Position numbers and translations under genes: made by a program. Positions 51,269 through 61,280 of a stretch of DNA of 64,000 nucleotides are shown one piece after another (the stretch's first letter is position 1; every line of letters starts with the position of its first letter). This stretch comes from Cupriavidus neocaledonicus (GTDB taxonomy: Bacteria > Pseudomonadota > Gammaproteobacteria > Burkholderiales > Burkholderiaceae), in contig NZ_AQUR01000085.1 of assembly GCF_000372525.1 (NCBI RefSeq), positions 1-64,000 of the forward strand. Reading direction: 5' to 3'. The notes below the pieces were generated by a model. It was not told the origin of the DNA. It was given only the letters and a program-made list of their open reading frames with translations, and did no database searches.

Positions 51269-52054
51269 CTACCGACCGAACTGTCCCAGCACCGTCCCCA
51301 CCGCCTCCAGCCCGGCCTCGATCATGTGCTGCATGTAGCTGCCCATCTGCGGCATCACCAGCATCAGCACCAGCAGTCCGCCCGACAGCGTCACCGGGAA
51401 GCCCACCGCGAAGATCGACAGTTGCGGCGAGGCGCGGTTGAGGATGCCCATGGCCAGGTTCAGGATCAGCAAGGCGGCGATCATCGGCAGCGCCAGCAGC
51501 AGTCCCGAAGCGAACACCATGCCACCGGCGCGTGCCACGGCCATGGCGCCGCCCGCCGACAGCGGGGTGCCGCCGACGGGCAGGCTGTTGAAGCTGTCGA
51601 CCAGCGCGCCCAGCATCAGCAGGTGGCCGTCCAGCGCCAGGAACAGCAGCACCGCGATCAGGTTCAGGAAGCGCGACAGCACCATGGTCTGGCCGCCGGC
51701 GGCGCGGTCGAAGAAGGACGCGAACGACAGACCCATCTGCAGCCCGATGATCTCGCCGGCCTGCTGCACGGTGGCGAACACCAGCCGCATGACGAAGCCC
51801 GTGGCCAGGCCGATGCCGACTTCATTGAGGATGATCATCAGCCCGTCGAACGAATACACCGGCACCACCGGCAGCTGCGCGATGGTGGGCGACACCACCA
51901 TCGCGATCATCGCCGACAGCGCGATCTTGGCGCGCCGCGGGATGGTCGATTCACCGAACAGCGGCGCGGTGCCGATCAGCGCCAGGATGCGGAAAAACGG
52001 CCACAGGAAAGCCGCAAGCCAGCCGTAGAGCTGGGCTGAGGTGAACTCGATCAC
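51269..52054 (-). CDS. fliR: Flagellar export apparatus protein FliR
   Basis: A 261-residue integral membrane protein, the expected size for FliR, with about six hydrophobic segments and the family sequences FFRILALIGTAPLFGESTIPRRAKIALSAMIAM, VPVYSFDGLMIILNEVGIGLATGFVMRL, LQMGLSFASFFD and LALPMIAALLILNLAMGILNRASPQLSIFAVGFP. It forms the FliPQR export gate core with FliP and FliQ. It is the last gene of the fliLMNOPQR cluster; 82 bases separate it from fliQ. Confidence 0.95.
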   Translation of the reverse strand: MIEFTSAQLYGWLAAFLWPFFRILALIGTAPLFGESTIPRRAKIALSAMIAMVVSPTIAQLPVVPVYSFDGLMIILNEVGIGLATGFVMRLVFATVQQAGEIIGLQMGLSFASFFDRAAGGQTMVLSRFLNLIAVLLFLALDGHLLMLGALVDSFNSLPVGGTPLSAGGAMAVARAGGMVFASGLLLALPMIAALLILNLAMGILNRASPQLSIFAVGFPVTLSGGLLVLMLVMPQMGSYMQHMIEAGLEAVGTVLGQFGR

Positions 52055-52136
52055 GGCGGCGGGTCAGCGGGCGGGCGGGGTGAAATGCGGCGACGGTGGC
52101 GGACAGCAGCGGCTGGCGGCGTGGGCGGCCCCGCCG

Positions 52137-52406
52137 TCAGTGCGCCAGCGCGGGGATGCTCTGGAACACCTCGCGCATGTAGTCGACCATCGCGTTGATC
52201 ATCCACGGGCCGGCCAGCACCATGGTGGCGAACAGGGCGATCAGCTTGGGGATGAAGCTGAGCGTCATCTCGTTGATCTGGGTCGCGGCCTGGAACAGGC
52301 TGACCACCAGGCCGGCGGCCAGCGCCACCAGCAGCAGCGGGGCGGCCAGCAGCAGGGTCATCTTCATCGCCTGGGTGGCGATGGTCATTACGGTCTCTGG
52401 GGTCAT
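52137..52406 (-). CDS. fliQ: Flagellar export apparatus protein FliQ
   Basis: An 89-residue protein read from an ATG at 52406: TPETVMTIATQAMKMTLLLAAPLLLVALAAGLVVSLFQAATQINEM, then LSFIPKLIALFATMVLAGPWMINAMVDYMREVF. The two long hydrophobic hairpin helices and the QINEMTLSFIPK signature identify FliQ. It lies within a much longer open frame, which hides it from length-based calling. It sits 38 bases after fliP in the cluster and joins the export gate. Confidence 0.95.
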   Translation of the reverse strand: MTPETVMTIATQAMKMTLLLAAPLLLVALAAGLVVSLFQAATQINEMTLSFIPKLIALFATMVLAGPWMINAMVDYMREVFQSIPALAH

Positions 52407-52444
52407 GGCTCTTGCGAAGAAGGGGCTGGCGCCGGCGGCCGGCG

Positions 52445-53290
52445 TCAGCTCATGAAGCTTTGCGCCAGCGATCCCAGCAGCAGCTGCCAGCCGTCGACCA
52501 GCACGAACAGCATCAGCTTGAACGGCAGCGAGATGGTGGCCGGCGGCACCATCATCATGCCCATCGCCATCAGCACGCTGGCGACGACCAGGTCGATGAT
52601 CAGGAACGGGATGAAGATGGTGAAGCCGATCTGGAACGCGGTCTTCAGCTCGCTGGTGACAAAGGCCGGCACCAGGATGCTGAGCGGCACTTCCTCCGGC
52701 CCCTGCATCTCCGGCGCCTTGGCCATCTGCGCGAACATGGCCAGGTCCTTCTCGCGGGTCTGGCGCAGCATAAAGGCCTTGAGCGGCTCGGCGGCCTTGG
52801 CCGCGGCGGCTTCGAGGCTGAGCTTGTTTTCGGACAGCGGCTTGTAGGCGTCGTTGTAGACGCGGTCGAACACCGGCGCCATGACGAAGAAGGTCAGGAA
52901 CAGCGACAGCCCCACCAGCACCTGGTTGGGCGGCGAGGTGGCCGTGCCGAGCGCATTGCGCAGCAGCCCCAGCACGATGATGACGCGGGTGAAGCCGGTC
53001 ATCATCAGCATCGCCGCGGGCAGGAACGACAGCGAGGTCAGCAGCACCAGCGTCTGCACCGGCAGCGACCAGATCTGGCCGCCACCCGGGGCGGGCTTGC
53101 TGATCACGCCGGGCAGCGCCTGGGCCCAGGCTGGCGCGGGCGCCAGCGCGGCCAGGGCCAGCAGCAGCGCCAGCACGGACAGCCGGGACAGCAGCGGCGA
53201 GGGCAACAACGCGGACAGCAACGAGGGCGGGTGCGCGGCGCGGGCTGCGCGCGGCAGCAGTCGCCACGGCGTGGCAAGCGGGGCAATCAT
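52445..53290 (-). CDS. fliP: Flagellar export apparatus protein FliP
   Basis: A 281-residue protein with a signal-peptide-like, Leu/Ala-rich N-terminus ([24 protein letters not shown]), as FliP is known to be processed. [77 protein letters not shown] and [31 protein letters not shown] are diagnostic. It overlaps fliO by four bases. It forms the hexameric core of the export gate. Confidence 0.95.
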   Translation of the reverse strand: MIAPLATPWRLLPRAARAAHPPSLLSALLPSPLLSRLSVLALLLALAALAPAPAWAQALPGVISKPAPGGGQIWSLPVQTLVLLTSLSFLPAAMLMMTGFTRVIIVLGLLRNALGTATSPPNQVLVGLSLFLTFFVMAPVFDRVYNDAYKPLSENKLSLEAAAAKAAEPLKAFMLRQTREKDLAMFAQMAKAPEMQGPEEVPLSILVPAFVTSELKTAFQIGFTIFIPFLIIDLVVASVLMAMGMMMVPPATISLPFKLMLFVLVDGWQLLLGSLAQSFMS

Positions 53291-53742
53291 GATTTGAAGT
53301 GGGCCTGCATCGAGCGCAGCAGCTTTTCGGCAAAGCTGCCGCCGGTGGGCGGTTGCAACGGTCCGGCGGCGATGTGCGCGCCGGTCTGGCCGGCGGCCGG
53401 GGATCCTGCCGCCATGGTGTGCAGTGGCCGGATTTCGCCGGGGCTGACGCCCAGCACCAGCCAGGTATCGCCAACCTCGACCAGCACCAGGCGCTGGCGC
53501 GCGCCCAGCATGGTGCTGCCGACCACCTTCATCGCGCCGCCGGTAGCGTGGCGCACCAGGCCGGCACGCCGTGCCATCCAGGCCAGCCCCAGGATCAGCG
53601 CGATGATGGCGAACAGCCCCAGCCCGGCCTGCGCCAGGCTGGCCGCGCCGCTGATGGCTGGCGCTTGCGCGCCGTCGGCGGCCGTTGCGGCGCAGGGAAG
53701 CGCGGCAAGCGCAGCCAGCGGGGCGCGGCTTGCGGCTGTCAT
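53287..53742 (-). CDS. fliO: Flagellar protein FliO
   Basis: A 151-residue protein with a signal-like N-terminus, a membrane helix (about 33-58: [24 protein letters not shown]) and the FliO soluble domain [38 protein letters not shown]. FliO assists assembly of the FliP complex. It overlaps both fliN (4 bases) and fliP (4 bases), showing tight translational coupling. Confidence 0.9.
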   Translation of the reverse strand: MTAASRAPLAALAALPCAATAADGAQAPAISGAASLAQAGLGLFAIIALILGLAWMARRAGLVRHATGGAMKVVGSTMLGARQRLVLVEVGDTWLVLGVSPGEIRPLHTMAAGSPAAGQTGAHIAAGPLQPPTGGSFAEKLLRSMQAHFKS

Positions 53743-54185
53743 TTGTTCAGCTTCCGGATGCGTTCGGACGGCGTGATGATGTCGGTCAGGCGGATGCCGA
53801 ACTTGTCGTTGACCACCACCACTTCGCCCTGGGCGATCAGGTAGCCGTTGACCAGCACGTCCATCGGCTCGCCCGCCAGGCCGTCGAGTTCCACCACCGA
53901 GCCCTGCGCCAGCTGCAGCAGGTTCTTGATCGGCACCTTGGTGCGGCCCAGCTCCACCGTCAGTTGCACCGGGATATCGAGGATCATCTCGATATCGTTG
54001 CGGAAGCCGCTCGGCGCTTCCTTCGCCAGCGGCGGGAAGACCGTGGCGGCGGCGGGCGTGGCGGCTGCCGATGCCGGCGCGGCAGCGGCGGGGATCTCGG
54101 CGGAAGTGGCGCTGGTCTGCTCGGCCAGCGCGCTGGCCCAGTCGTCCATCGGGTCGACCGGCTTGTCCTCGATGCCCTCACTCAT
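53739..54185 (-). CDS. fliN: Flagellar motor switch protein FliN
   Basis: A 148-residue protein with an Ala/Pro-rich N-terminal linker and a C-terminal SpoA domain (about 75-145): [63 protein letters not shown]. FliN forms the C-ring with FliM and FliG and docks the export ATPase. It overlaps the fliM stop by 8 bases and the fliO start by 4. Confidence 0.95.
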   Translation of the reverse strand: MSEGIEDKPVDPMDDWASALAEQTSATSAEIPAAAAPASAAATPAAATVFPPLAKEAPSGFRNDIEMILDIPVQLTVELGRTKVPIKNLLQLAQGSVVELDGLAGEPMDVLVNGYLIAQGEVVVVNDKFGIRLTDIITPSERIRKLNK

Positions 54186-55197
54186 AATCCGTGTCCTTAA
54201 TGTCCAGGTGGGAATCGCCGTCCTGGTGATTGATCATTCGTTCTACCCGCAGCGCGTACTGGCCATTCATGGTGCCGAAGCCGCATTGCATCACGGGCAC
54301 GCCGTCGACCTTGCCGAACACCTTCTCGGGCAGCTCGATCGGCAGCACGTCGCCGGCGCGCATCGCCAGCACTTCGGCCACGGTGCTCTGCAGGTGCGCG
54401 AACTCGGCCACCAGCTCGACCTCGGCCGCGCGCAGCTGCGTCGACAGTTGCGTGACCCAGCCCTTGTCGACCTCCTTCTCGTCCTGCAGCGGATTCATCA
54501 GCAGGTCCTTGAGCGGCTCGATCATCGCGTACGGCAGGCATACGTGCAGCTGGCCGCCGACGGCGCCCAGCTCGATGTGGAAGGCGGTGGTCACCACGGC
54601 CTCGTTGTGCGTGGCGACGTTGGCAAACTTGGGGTGCATCTCCGAGCGGATGTACTCGGTCTCGATCGGGTGCACGGTGCGCCAGGCATTGCCGTAGCTG
54701 GTCAGCGTCAGCTCCAGCATGCGCTGGATGATGCGTTGCTCGGTCTGGGTAAAGTCGCGGCCTTCCACGCGGGTGTGGAAGCGGCCGTCGCCGCCGAACA
54801 GGTTGTCGACCACCAGGAAGACCAGGTTGGGGTCGTAGACGAACAGCGCGGTGCCGCGCAGCGGCTTCAGGTGGACCAGGTTGAGGTTGGTCGGCATCGG
54901 CAGGTTGCGCGCGAAGTCGCCGAACTTCTCGATCCTGACGCTGCCCACGGAGATGTCCGCGCCGCGGCGGATGAAGTTGAACAGCGCCGTGCGCAGCGAG
55001 CGCGCAAAGCGCTCGTTGATGATTTCCAGCGTATGCAGGCGGCCGCGGATGATGCGTTCCTGCGTCGCCAGGTTATAGGGGCGTACCCCGCCCTCGTCGG
55101 GCGCAGTCTCGCTGGCCTTGGGCGTATCGGCTTCGCCGGATACGCCCTTGAGCAGCTCGTCTACCTCGTCTTGCGAGAGGAACTTGTCGTAGGCCAT
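54178..55197 (-). CDS. fliM: Flagellar motor switch protein FliM
   Basis: A 339-residue protein starting AYDKFLSQDEVDELLKGVSG, the N-terminal peptide that binds phosphorylated CheY. The middle domain has RIIRGRLHTLEIINERFARSLRTALF, FVYDPNLVFLVVDNLFGGDGRFHTRVEGRDFT, and the C-terminal SpoA domain has VLPIELPEKVFGKVDGVPVMQCGFGTMNGQYALRVERMI. Standard length and order. It is the second gene of the flagellar cluster after fliL (57 bases). Confidence 0.95.
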   Translation of the reverse strand: MAYDKFLSQDEVDELLKGVSGEADTPKASETAPDEGGVRPYNLATQERIIRGRLHTLEIINERFARSLRTALFNFIRRGADISVGSVRIEKFGDFARNLPMPTNLNLVHLKPLRGTALFVYDPNLVFLVVDNLFGGDGRFHTRVEGRDFTQTEQRIIQRMLELTLTSYGNAWRTVHPIETEYIRSEMHPKFANVATHNEAVVTTAFHIELGAVGGQLHVCLPYAMIEPLKDLLMNPLQDEKEVDKGWVTQLSTQLRAAEVELVAEFAHLQSTVAEVLAMRAGDVLPIELPEKVFGKVDGVPVMQCGFGTMNGQYALRVERMINHQDGDSHLDIKDTDYE

Positions 55198-55254
55198 CTA
55201 GTGTCCTGCCCCTTGTGCGGCGTTATGGATGAAACGTGCTGCCCTGGCCTGCGC

Positions 55255-55746
55255 TTACTGCACCACGAACGAGGTGAACAGCACGTCCAGCACGTGTTGC
55301 GCCGGCAGGCCGCTGGCAAACGGCTTGCTGATGGTGTCGCGGATGTCTTCGGCCAGCTTGCGCTTGCCCTCGACGGTGGCCAGCTCGGCCGGCTGCCGCG
55401 CGGACAGCAACAGCAGGATGCGACTGCGCGCTTCGGGCAGGTACTGGGCCAGGCGCGCCTGGGTGGCGGCGTCAGCCACCTTCAGCGACAGCCCGGTGTG
55501 CAGGAAGCGGTCGCCGTCCTCGCTGCGCAGGTTGACGGTGAACGCGTCCAGCGGCACGAAGATCGGCGGCGGGACAACCGGAGCGGCGGGCGCAGCGGGC
55601 GCCGCCGGCTGGCGGTTGCTCAGCACGCTGCCCAGCACGAAGCCCCCGGCGCCCAGTGCCACAACCAGCACGCCGGCGCCGATCAGCAGCAGCCGGCCGC
55701 GCTTGCCTGTGTTGCCAGTCCGGGGAGGGGAAGCCGTGTTCGCCAT
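55255..55746 (-). CDS. fliL: Flagellar basal body protein FliL
   Basis: A 163-residue protein with one membrane helix near the N-terminus (about 17-39: LLLIGAGVLVVALGAGGFVLGSVL), a Pro/Ala linker and the FliL periplasmic domain (FVPLDAFTVNLRSEDGDRFLHTGLSLKVAD, LPEARSRILLLLSARQPAELATVEGKRKLAEDIRDTI, LDVLFTSFVVQ). FliL rings surround the stators. It is the first gene of the visible fliLMNOPQR cluster, so a promoter should lie in 55747-55850. Confidence 0.95.
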   Translation of the reverse strand: MANTASPPRTGNTGKRGRLLLIGAGVLVVALGAGGFVLGSVLSNRQPAAPAAPAAPVVPPPIFVPLDAFTVNLRSEDGDRFLHTGLSLKVADAATQARLAQYLPEARSRILLLLSARQPAELATVEGKRKLAEDIRDTISKPFASGLPAQHVLDVLFTSFVVQ

Positions 55747-56223
55747 GAGAAGCCTGTATCGGAATGCCTGCCATTCTTCCGGAATCGCAGGCCAGCAAAG
55801 GGCCGAAAAAAAGGGGGAAACCCTTTCAGCTTGGCCATTTGAGCGGAAAGGGAGCAGGCACGGCTACGCGAGCGGGCGCCTTTGTGTTGCGCGCCTGCAG
55901 GCTGGTTAACGCAGCTTGATCGGGGAACTTGAGGGCGCCGGGGCAGGGGATGGCGGGATCACGCGCCTCGTCACCGCTTCGGAAGGGAGTCGTGGCCCGC
56001 CCCGCCGCCACTGGCCGGTGCTCGTCTGCTGCATTCCCTACTACGCCACTCGGGTAGGAGTCCATGCAAATTCGTAACTCACCCACTTGCCAAGCCATTG
56101 TTGGATATGGGTTTTCCTGTTTTAACTCTTATATAAGATATAAGACATTTGACCCAGGAGCCGCTTCGGACTACAATCGCGACGTACCGAGTCTTTCTAA
56201 ACCTAATTACTCAGCAGGTTCCC
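55747..56223. other. Intergenic region, fliL / acnB promoters
   Basis: Apart from the palindrome at 56127-56138 no strong signal was recognised. A homopurine/pyrimidine run (about 55805-55825) lies behind fliL on the minus strand. A short upstream in-frame extension of the aconitase gene exists (to 56149), but its sequence is not aconitase-like. No small gene is supported. Confidence 0.4.
56127..56146. promoter_or_regulatory. Palindromic regulatory site upstream of acnB
   Basis: TCTTATATAAGA (56127-56138) is a perfect 12-bp palindrome, directly followed by TATAAGAC, a further half-site. The AT-rich block lies 78-97 bases before the AcnB start. It resembles TTATATAAGA-like sites I associate with TCA-cycle genes in Burkholderiales, but I cannot name the regulator from sequence. 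Confidence 0.5.
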
Positions 56224-58815
56224 ATGCTTGAAAACTATCGCGCACATGTGGCCGAGCGCGCCGCGCTTGGCATCCCCCCTCTGCCCCTGACCGCCAAGCA
56301 GACGGCCGAGCTGATCGAACTGCTGAAGAACCCGCCCGCCGGCGAAGAACAGAACCTGGTGGACCTGATCTCCAACCGCGTTCCCGCCGGCGTCGATGAC
56401 GCCGCCAAGGTCAAGGCCTCGTACCTGGCCGCGGTGGCGCTGGGCAAGGAACAGTGCGCGCTGATCTCGCGTGCCAAGGCCACCGAGCTGCTGGGCACCA
56501 TGCTGGGCGGCTACAACATCTCGCCGCTGATCGAGCTGCTGGACGACGCCGAAGTCGGCACCGTCGCCGCCGACGCGCTGAAGAAGACCCTGCTGATGTT
56601 CGACGCCTTCCACGATGTGAAGGAGAAGGCCGACAAGGGCAACGCCAACGCCCGCGCCGTGCTGCAGAGCTGGGCCGACGCCGAATGGTTCACCAGCCGT
56701 CCGGAAGTGCCGCAAAGCCTGACCATCACCGTGTTCAAGGTGCCGGGCGAAACCAACACCGACGACCTGTCGCCGGCCCCGGACGCCACCACCCGCCCGG
56801 ACATCCCGATGCACGCGCTGGCCATGCTGAAGAACAAGCGCGAAGGCGCGGCGTTCCAGCCGGAAGAAGACGGCAAGCGCGGCCCGGTCAAGTTCATCGA
56901 GTCGCTGAAGGAAAAGGGCCACCTGGTCGCCTACGTGGGCGACGTGGTCGGCACCGGTTCCTCGCGCAAGTCCGCCACCAACTCGGTGCTGTGGTTCACC
57001 GGTGAAGACATCCCCTTCATCCCGAATAAGCGCTTCGGCGGCGTGTGCCTGGGCAACAAGATCGCCCCGATCTTCTACAACACCATGGAAGACGCCGGCG
57101 CACTGCCGATCGAGCTGGACGTGTCGAAGATGGAAATGGGCGACGTGGTCGAGCTGCGCCCGTATGAAGGCAAGGCCCTGAAGAACGGCGAAGTGATCGC
57201 CGAGTTCAAGGTCAAGTCCGACGTGCTGTTCGACGAAGTCCGCGCCGGCGGCCGCATCCCGCTGATCGTCGGCCGCGGCCTGACGGCCAAGGCGCGCGAA
57301 GCGCTGGGCCTGGCCCCGTCGACGCTGTTCCGCCTGCCGCAGAACCCGGCCGATACCGGCAAGGGCTACACGCTGGCACAGAAGATGGTCGGCCGCGCCT
57401 GCGGCCTGGCCGAAGGCAAGGGCATCCGCCCGGGCACCTACTGCGAACCGAAGATGACCTCGGTGGGCTCGCAGGACACCACCGGCCCGATGACCCGCGA
57501 CGAGCTGAAGGACCTGGCCTGCCTGGGCTTCTCGGCTGACCTGGTGATGCAGTCGTTCTGCCACACCGCCGCCTATCCGAAGCCGGTCGACGTCAAGACC
57601 CACCACACGCTGCCCGAGTTCATCAGCACGCGCGGCGGCATCTCGCTGCGCCCGGGCGACGGCGTGATCCACTCGTGGCTGAACCGCATGCTGCTGCCCG
57701 ACACCGTCGGCACCGGCGGCGACTCGCACACCCGCTTCCCGATCGGCATCAGCTTCCCCGCAGGTTCGGGCCTGGTCGCCTTTGCCGCCGCCACCGGCGT
57801 GATGCCGCTGGACATGCCGGAATCGGTGCTGGTGCGCTTCAAGGGCCAGATGCAGCCGGGCGTGACCCTGCGCGACCTGGTCAACGCGATCCCGCTGTAC
57901 GCGATCAAGCAAGGCCTGCTGACCGTGGCCAAGCAAGGCAAGAAGAACATCTTCTCGGGCCGCATCCTGGAAATCGAAGGGCTGCCCGACCTGAAGGTCG
58001 AGCAAGCGTTCGAACTGTCGGACGCCTCGGCCGAGCGTTCGGCCGCCGGTTGCACGGTGCGCCTGAACAAGGACCCGATCATCGAATACATCAACAGCAA
58101 CATCACGCTGCTGAAGTGGATGATCGCCCAGGGCTACCAGGACCCGCGCAGCCTGCAGCGCCGCATCAAGGCCATGGAAGCGTGGCTGGCCGATCCGAAG
58201 CTGCTGGAGCCGGACGCCGACGCCGAGTACGCCGCCGTGATCGAGATCGACCTGGCCGACGTGCATGAGCCGATCGTGGCCTGCCCGAACGACCCGGACG
58301 ACGTCAAGACCCTGTCGGACGTGGCCGGCGCCAAGATCGACGAAGTCTTCATCGGTTCGTGCATGACCAACATCGGCCACTTCCGCGCAGCCTCCAAGCT
58401 GCTGGAAGGCAAGCGCGACATCCCGGTCAAGCTGTGGGTCGCCCCGCCGACCAAGATGGACCAGAAGCAGCTGACCGAGGAAGGCCACTACGGCGTGTTC
58501 GGCACCGCCGGTGCCCGCACCGAAATGCCGGGCTGCTCGCTGTGCATGGGCAACCAGGCACAGGTGCGCGAAGGCGCGACCGTGATGTCGACCTCGACCC
58601 GCAACTTCCCGAACCGCCTGGGCAAGAACACCAATGTGTACCTGGGTTCCGCCGAACTGGCCGCGATCTGCTCGCGCCTGGGCCGCATCCCGACCAAGGA
58701 CGAGTACATGGCCGATATTGGCGTCATCAACCAGAATGGCGACAAGATCTACAAGTACATGAACTTCGACCAGATCGAGGACTTCAAGGAAGTGGCCGAC
58801 GGCGTGACGGTGTAA
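56224..58815 (+). CDS. acnB: Aconitate hydratase B
   Basis: The start [30 protein letters not shown] aligns with the N-terminus of E. coli AcnB, so the ATG at 56224 is preferred over the earlier in-frame codons. The 863-residue enzyme interconverts citrate and isocitrate in the TCA cycle. It has the N-terminal HEAT-like domain (1-160), swivelling domain, and the 4Fe-4S catalytic core with cluster cysteines in [12 protein letters not shown] and [19 protein letters not shown]-like and SGRILEIEG segments are also typical. Codon usage is highly optimised. A strong terminator follows. Confidence 0.97.
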   Translation: MLENYRAHVAERAALGIPPLPLTAKQTAELIELLKNPPAGEEQNLVDLISNRVPAGVDDAAKVKASYLAAVALGKEQCALISRAKATELLGTMLGGYNISPLIELLDDAEVGTVAADALKKTLLMFDAFHDVKEKADKGNANARAVLQSWADAEWFTSRPEVPQSLTITVFKVPGETNTDDLSPAPDATTRPDIPMHALAMLKNKREGAAFQPEEDGKRGPVKFIESLKEKGHLVAYVGDVVGTGSSRKSATNSVLWFTGEDIPFIPNKRFGGVCLGNKIAPIFYNTMEDAGALPIELDVSKMEMGDVVELRPYEGKALKNGEVIAEFKVKSDVLFDEVRAGGRIPLIVGRGLTAKAREALGLAPSTLFRLPQNPADTGKGYTLAQKMVGRACGLAEGKGIRPGTYCEPKMTSVGSQDTTGPMTRDELKDLACLGFSADLVMQSFCHTAAYPKPVDVKTHHTLPEFISTRGGISLRPGDGVIHSWLNRMLLPDTVGTGGDSHTRFPIGISFPAGSGLVAFAAATGVMPLDMPESVLVRFKGQMQPGVTLRDLVNAIPLYAIKQGLLTVAKQGKKNIFSGRILEIEGLPDLKVEQAFELSDASAERSAAGCTVRLNKDPIIEYINSNITLLKWMIAQGYQDPRSLQRRIKAMEAWLADPKLLEPDADAEYAAVIEIDLADVHEPIVACPNDPDDVKTLSDVAGAKIDEVFIGSCMTNIGHFRAASKLLEGKRDIPVKLWVAPPTKMDQKQLTEEGHYGVFGTAGARTEMPGCSLCMGNQAQVREGATVMSTSTRNFPNRLGKNTNVYLGSAELAAICSRLGRIPTKDEYMADIGVINQNGDKIYKYMNFDQIEDFKEVADGVTV

Positions 58816-58843
58816 GCCGTCGCAGCCAGATTGGCGTAGGAAT

Positions 58844-58871
58844 GGGGCCCCACGGGGCCCCTTCTTTTTTT
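58844..58871 (+). terminator. Rho-independent terminator of acnB
   Basis: GGGGCCC (58844-58850), loop CACG, GGGCCCC (58855-58861), followed by CTTCTTTTTTT-like U-tract to about 58871. It starts 28 bases after the acnB stop and reads on the plus strand. Confidence 0.85.
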
Positions 58872-59007
58872 GCGGGGCGGTGGCAGGGGGGGCACCCGGC
58901 GGTGCGGGCCGTCGCCCTGCAAGCGCGGCGACACCGGTTTATGATCGGGCTCTTTCGTTGTCCGGCGGCTTCCCCACGATGCGGAAGCGCCCGAACCAGG
59001 AGCCCGT

Positions 59008-59712
59008 GTGCCCGATCTGTCCGCTTTTCCCATCACCCGCAAATGGCCGGCACGGCATCCCGACCGCATCCAGCTCTATTCGCTGCCCACGCCCAACGGC
59101 GTCAAGGTGTCGATCATGCTGGAAGAGACCGGCCTGCCGTACGAGCCGCACCTGGTGCGCTTCGATACCGACGACCAGCTGTCGCCGGAATTCCTGTCGC
59201 TGAACCCGAACAACAAGATCCCGGCCATCCTCGACCCGCACGGCCCGGGGGACAAGCCGCTGGCGCTGTTCGAGTCGGGCGCGATCCTGCTGTACCTGGC
59301 CGACAAGTCCGGCAAGCTGATTCCGGCCGACCCGGCGCGCCGCTACGAGACCATCCAGTGGGTGATGTTCCAGATGGGCGGCATCGGGCCGATGTTCGGC
59401 CAGCTGGGCTTCTTCCACAAGTTCGCCGGCAGGGACTACGAGGACAAGCGCCCGCGCGACCGCTACGTGGCGGAGAGCCGGCGCCTGCTGAAGGTGCTGG
59501 AGCAGCGCCTGGATGGCCGCGCCTGGATCATGGGCGACGAGTACACCATTGCAGACATCGCCACCTTGCCGTGGGTGCGCAACCTGGCTGGCTTCTATGA
59601 GGCCGGCGACCTGGTCGGCTTCAAGGACTTCATCAATGTGCGGCGCGTGCTGGATGCGTTCGTGCAGCGACCGGCGGTGGTGAAGGGGCTGGATACGCCG
59701 CAGCGGGGCTGA
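59008..59712 (+). CDS. Glutathione S-transferase family protein (YfcG/YghU-like)
   Basis: A 234-residue protein from a GTG with AGGAGCCC ahead. RIQLYSLPTPNGVKVSIMLEETGLPYEPHLV, PNNKIPAILDP and LFESGAILLYLADKSGKLIP form the thioredoxin-fold half, and QWVMFQMGGIGPMFGQLGFFHKFAG with the rest forms the helical half; the Thr/Asn-Gly (TPNG) and the long QMGGIGPM helix are typical of the YfcG/YghU group, which reduce disulfides of glutathione. It ends with a long GST C-terminus. Confidence 0.88.
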   Translation: MPDLSAFPITRKWPARHPDRIQLYSLPTPNGVKVSIMLEETGLPYEPHLVRFDTDDQLSPEFLSLNPNNKIPAILDPHGPGDKPLALFESGAILLYLADKSGKLIPADPARRYETIQWVMFQMGGIGPMFGQLGFFHKFAGRDYEDKRPRDRYVAESRRLLKVLEQRLDGRAWIMGDEYTIADIATLPWVRNLAGFYEAGDLVGFKDFINVRRVLDAFVQRPAVVKGLDTPQRG

Positions 59713-59858
59713 GCGCGCCGGGGCAGGGCGCCGCGCGGGCGTGGGCATCGTCTTGCACGGTGCCTTGCGCGGCGCCTGCAGAGTGCCGGTCGCTCTACGT
59801 CCTGTCCTATAGTCCAGGCACAGGCGCGCGGCCGTGCGTGGCCTGAGGAGCCCGGACC

Positions 59859-61199
59859 ATGCCGATGCCCAACCCCTTGCGCCAGTTGCGCACCGCCATG
59901 CTGGCGGGCGCGGTGCCCGTGATCGCCGCGCTTGCCGCCTGCGGCGAATCCGCCAAGCTGCCGTCCGAAGCCGGCTTCGGCCCCACGCCGCAGCTGCCGC
60001 CGCCCAACCAGACCGCCATTCCCACCGTCAAGATCGCGCCGGCGATCGGCTGGGCCGCGGGCCAGCGCCCGGTGCCGGCCGAAGGCATGGCGGTGACGGC
60101 CTTCGCCGACGGGCTGGATCATCCGCGCTGGGTCTACGTGCTGCCCAACGGCGACGTGCTGGTGGCCGAGAGCAATGCGCCGCCCAAGCCCGACGACGGC
60201 AAGGGCATCAGGGGCTGGATCATGAAGATGGTGATGAAGCGCGCCGGCGCCGGCACGCCCAGCGCCAACCGCATCACGCTGCTGCGCGACAGCAACGGCG
60301 ACGGCGTCGCCGACCAGCGTTCGGTGTTCCTCAAGGATGTGAATTCGCCGTTCGGCATGGCGCTGGTCGGCAATGACTTCTATGTGGCCGCCACCGACGC
60401 GCTGCTGCGCTTCCCGTACCAGCCCGGCCAGACCGAAATCAGCGCCGCCCCGCAGAAGGTGGTCGACCTGCCCGGCGGCCCGCTCAACCACCACTGGACC
60501 AAGAGCCTGATCGCCAGCCGCGATGGCAGCAAGCTGTACGTGACCGTGGGCTCGAACAGCAACGTGGGCGAGAACGGCATGGACAAGGAAGCCGGCCGCG
60601 CCGCGATCTGGGAGGTCGATCGCCGCACCGGCACGCACCGTATCTTCGCCAGCGGGCTGCGCAACCCCAACGGCATGGCGTGGGAGCCGGTCACCGGCAT
60701 GCTGTGGACCGCCGTCAACGAGCGCGACGAGATCGGCAGCGACCTGGTGCCGGACTACATCACCTCGGTGCGCGACGGCGGCTTCTATGGCTGGCCCTAC
60801 AGCTACTACGGCCAGCATGTGGACCAGCGCGTGAAGCCGCCCGCACCGGACCTTGTGGCCAAGGCGATCGTGCCCGACTATGCCGTGGGCGCGCACACCG
60901 CCGCGCTCGGCCTGGCCGCGGCCGGCGGCAACAGCCTGCCGGCGCGCTTCAGCGAAGGCATGTTCGTCGGCCTGCATGGTTCGTGGAACCGCCGCCCGCT
61001 GGCCGGCTACAAGGTGATCTTCGTGCCGTTCAGCCAGGGCCGGCCAAATGGCGCGCCGTTCGACGTGCTGACCGGGTTTGTCGACGACGACGGCAAGGCG
61101 CGCGGGCGCCCGGTGGGCGTGGCGATCGACAGGCGCGGCGGCCTGCTGGTGGCCGACGATGTCGGCAATACGGTCTGGCGGGTCAGCGGCGCCAGATAG
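59859..61199 (+). CDS. Sorbosone dehydrogenase-like (PQQ-type) lipoprotein
   Basis: A 446-residue protein with a lipoprotein signal ([18 protein letters not shown]). The body is a six-bladed propeller of the L-sorbosone/glucose dehydrogenase family: [137 protein letters not shown] and [15 protein letters not shown]. Members use PQQ and calcium and work at the cell surface. The aldose substrate is unknown. A separate EamA gene follows. Confidence 0.88.
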   Translation: MPMPNPLRQLRTAMLAGAVPVIAALAACGESAKLPSEAGFGPTPQLPPPNQTAIPTVKIAPAIGWAAGQRPVPAEGMAVTAFADGLDHPRWVYVLPNGDVLVAESNAPPKPDDGKGIRGWIMKMVMKRAGAGTPSANRITLLRDSNGDGVADQRSVFLKDVNSPFGMALVGNDFYVAATDALLRFPYQPGQTEISAAPQKVVDLPGGPLNHHWTKSLIASRDGSKLYVTVGSNSNVGENGMDKEAGRAAIWEVDRRTGTHRIFASGLRNPNGMAWEPVTGMLWTAVNERDEIGSDLVPDYITSVRDGGFYGWPYSYYGQHVDQRVKPPAPDLVAKAIVPDYAVGAHTAALGLAAAGGNSLPARFSEGMFVGLHGSWNRRPLAGYKVIFVPFSQGRPNGAPFDVLTGFVDDDGKARGRPVGVAIDRRGGLLVADDVGNTVWRVSGAR

Positions 61200-61280
61200 T
61201 CGAGCCGCGGCGCGGCACGCCGGCGCGGCTAGAATGGCGCGATCCGGCGCCGCCTGCCGGCGCCGACTTCGCTGCCGCCC

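Noticed and set aside
56203..58488. 761-codon frame antisense to acnB
   Set aside because: acnB is unmistakable; the antisense frame shows no family features.
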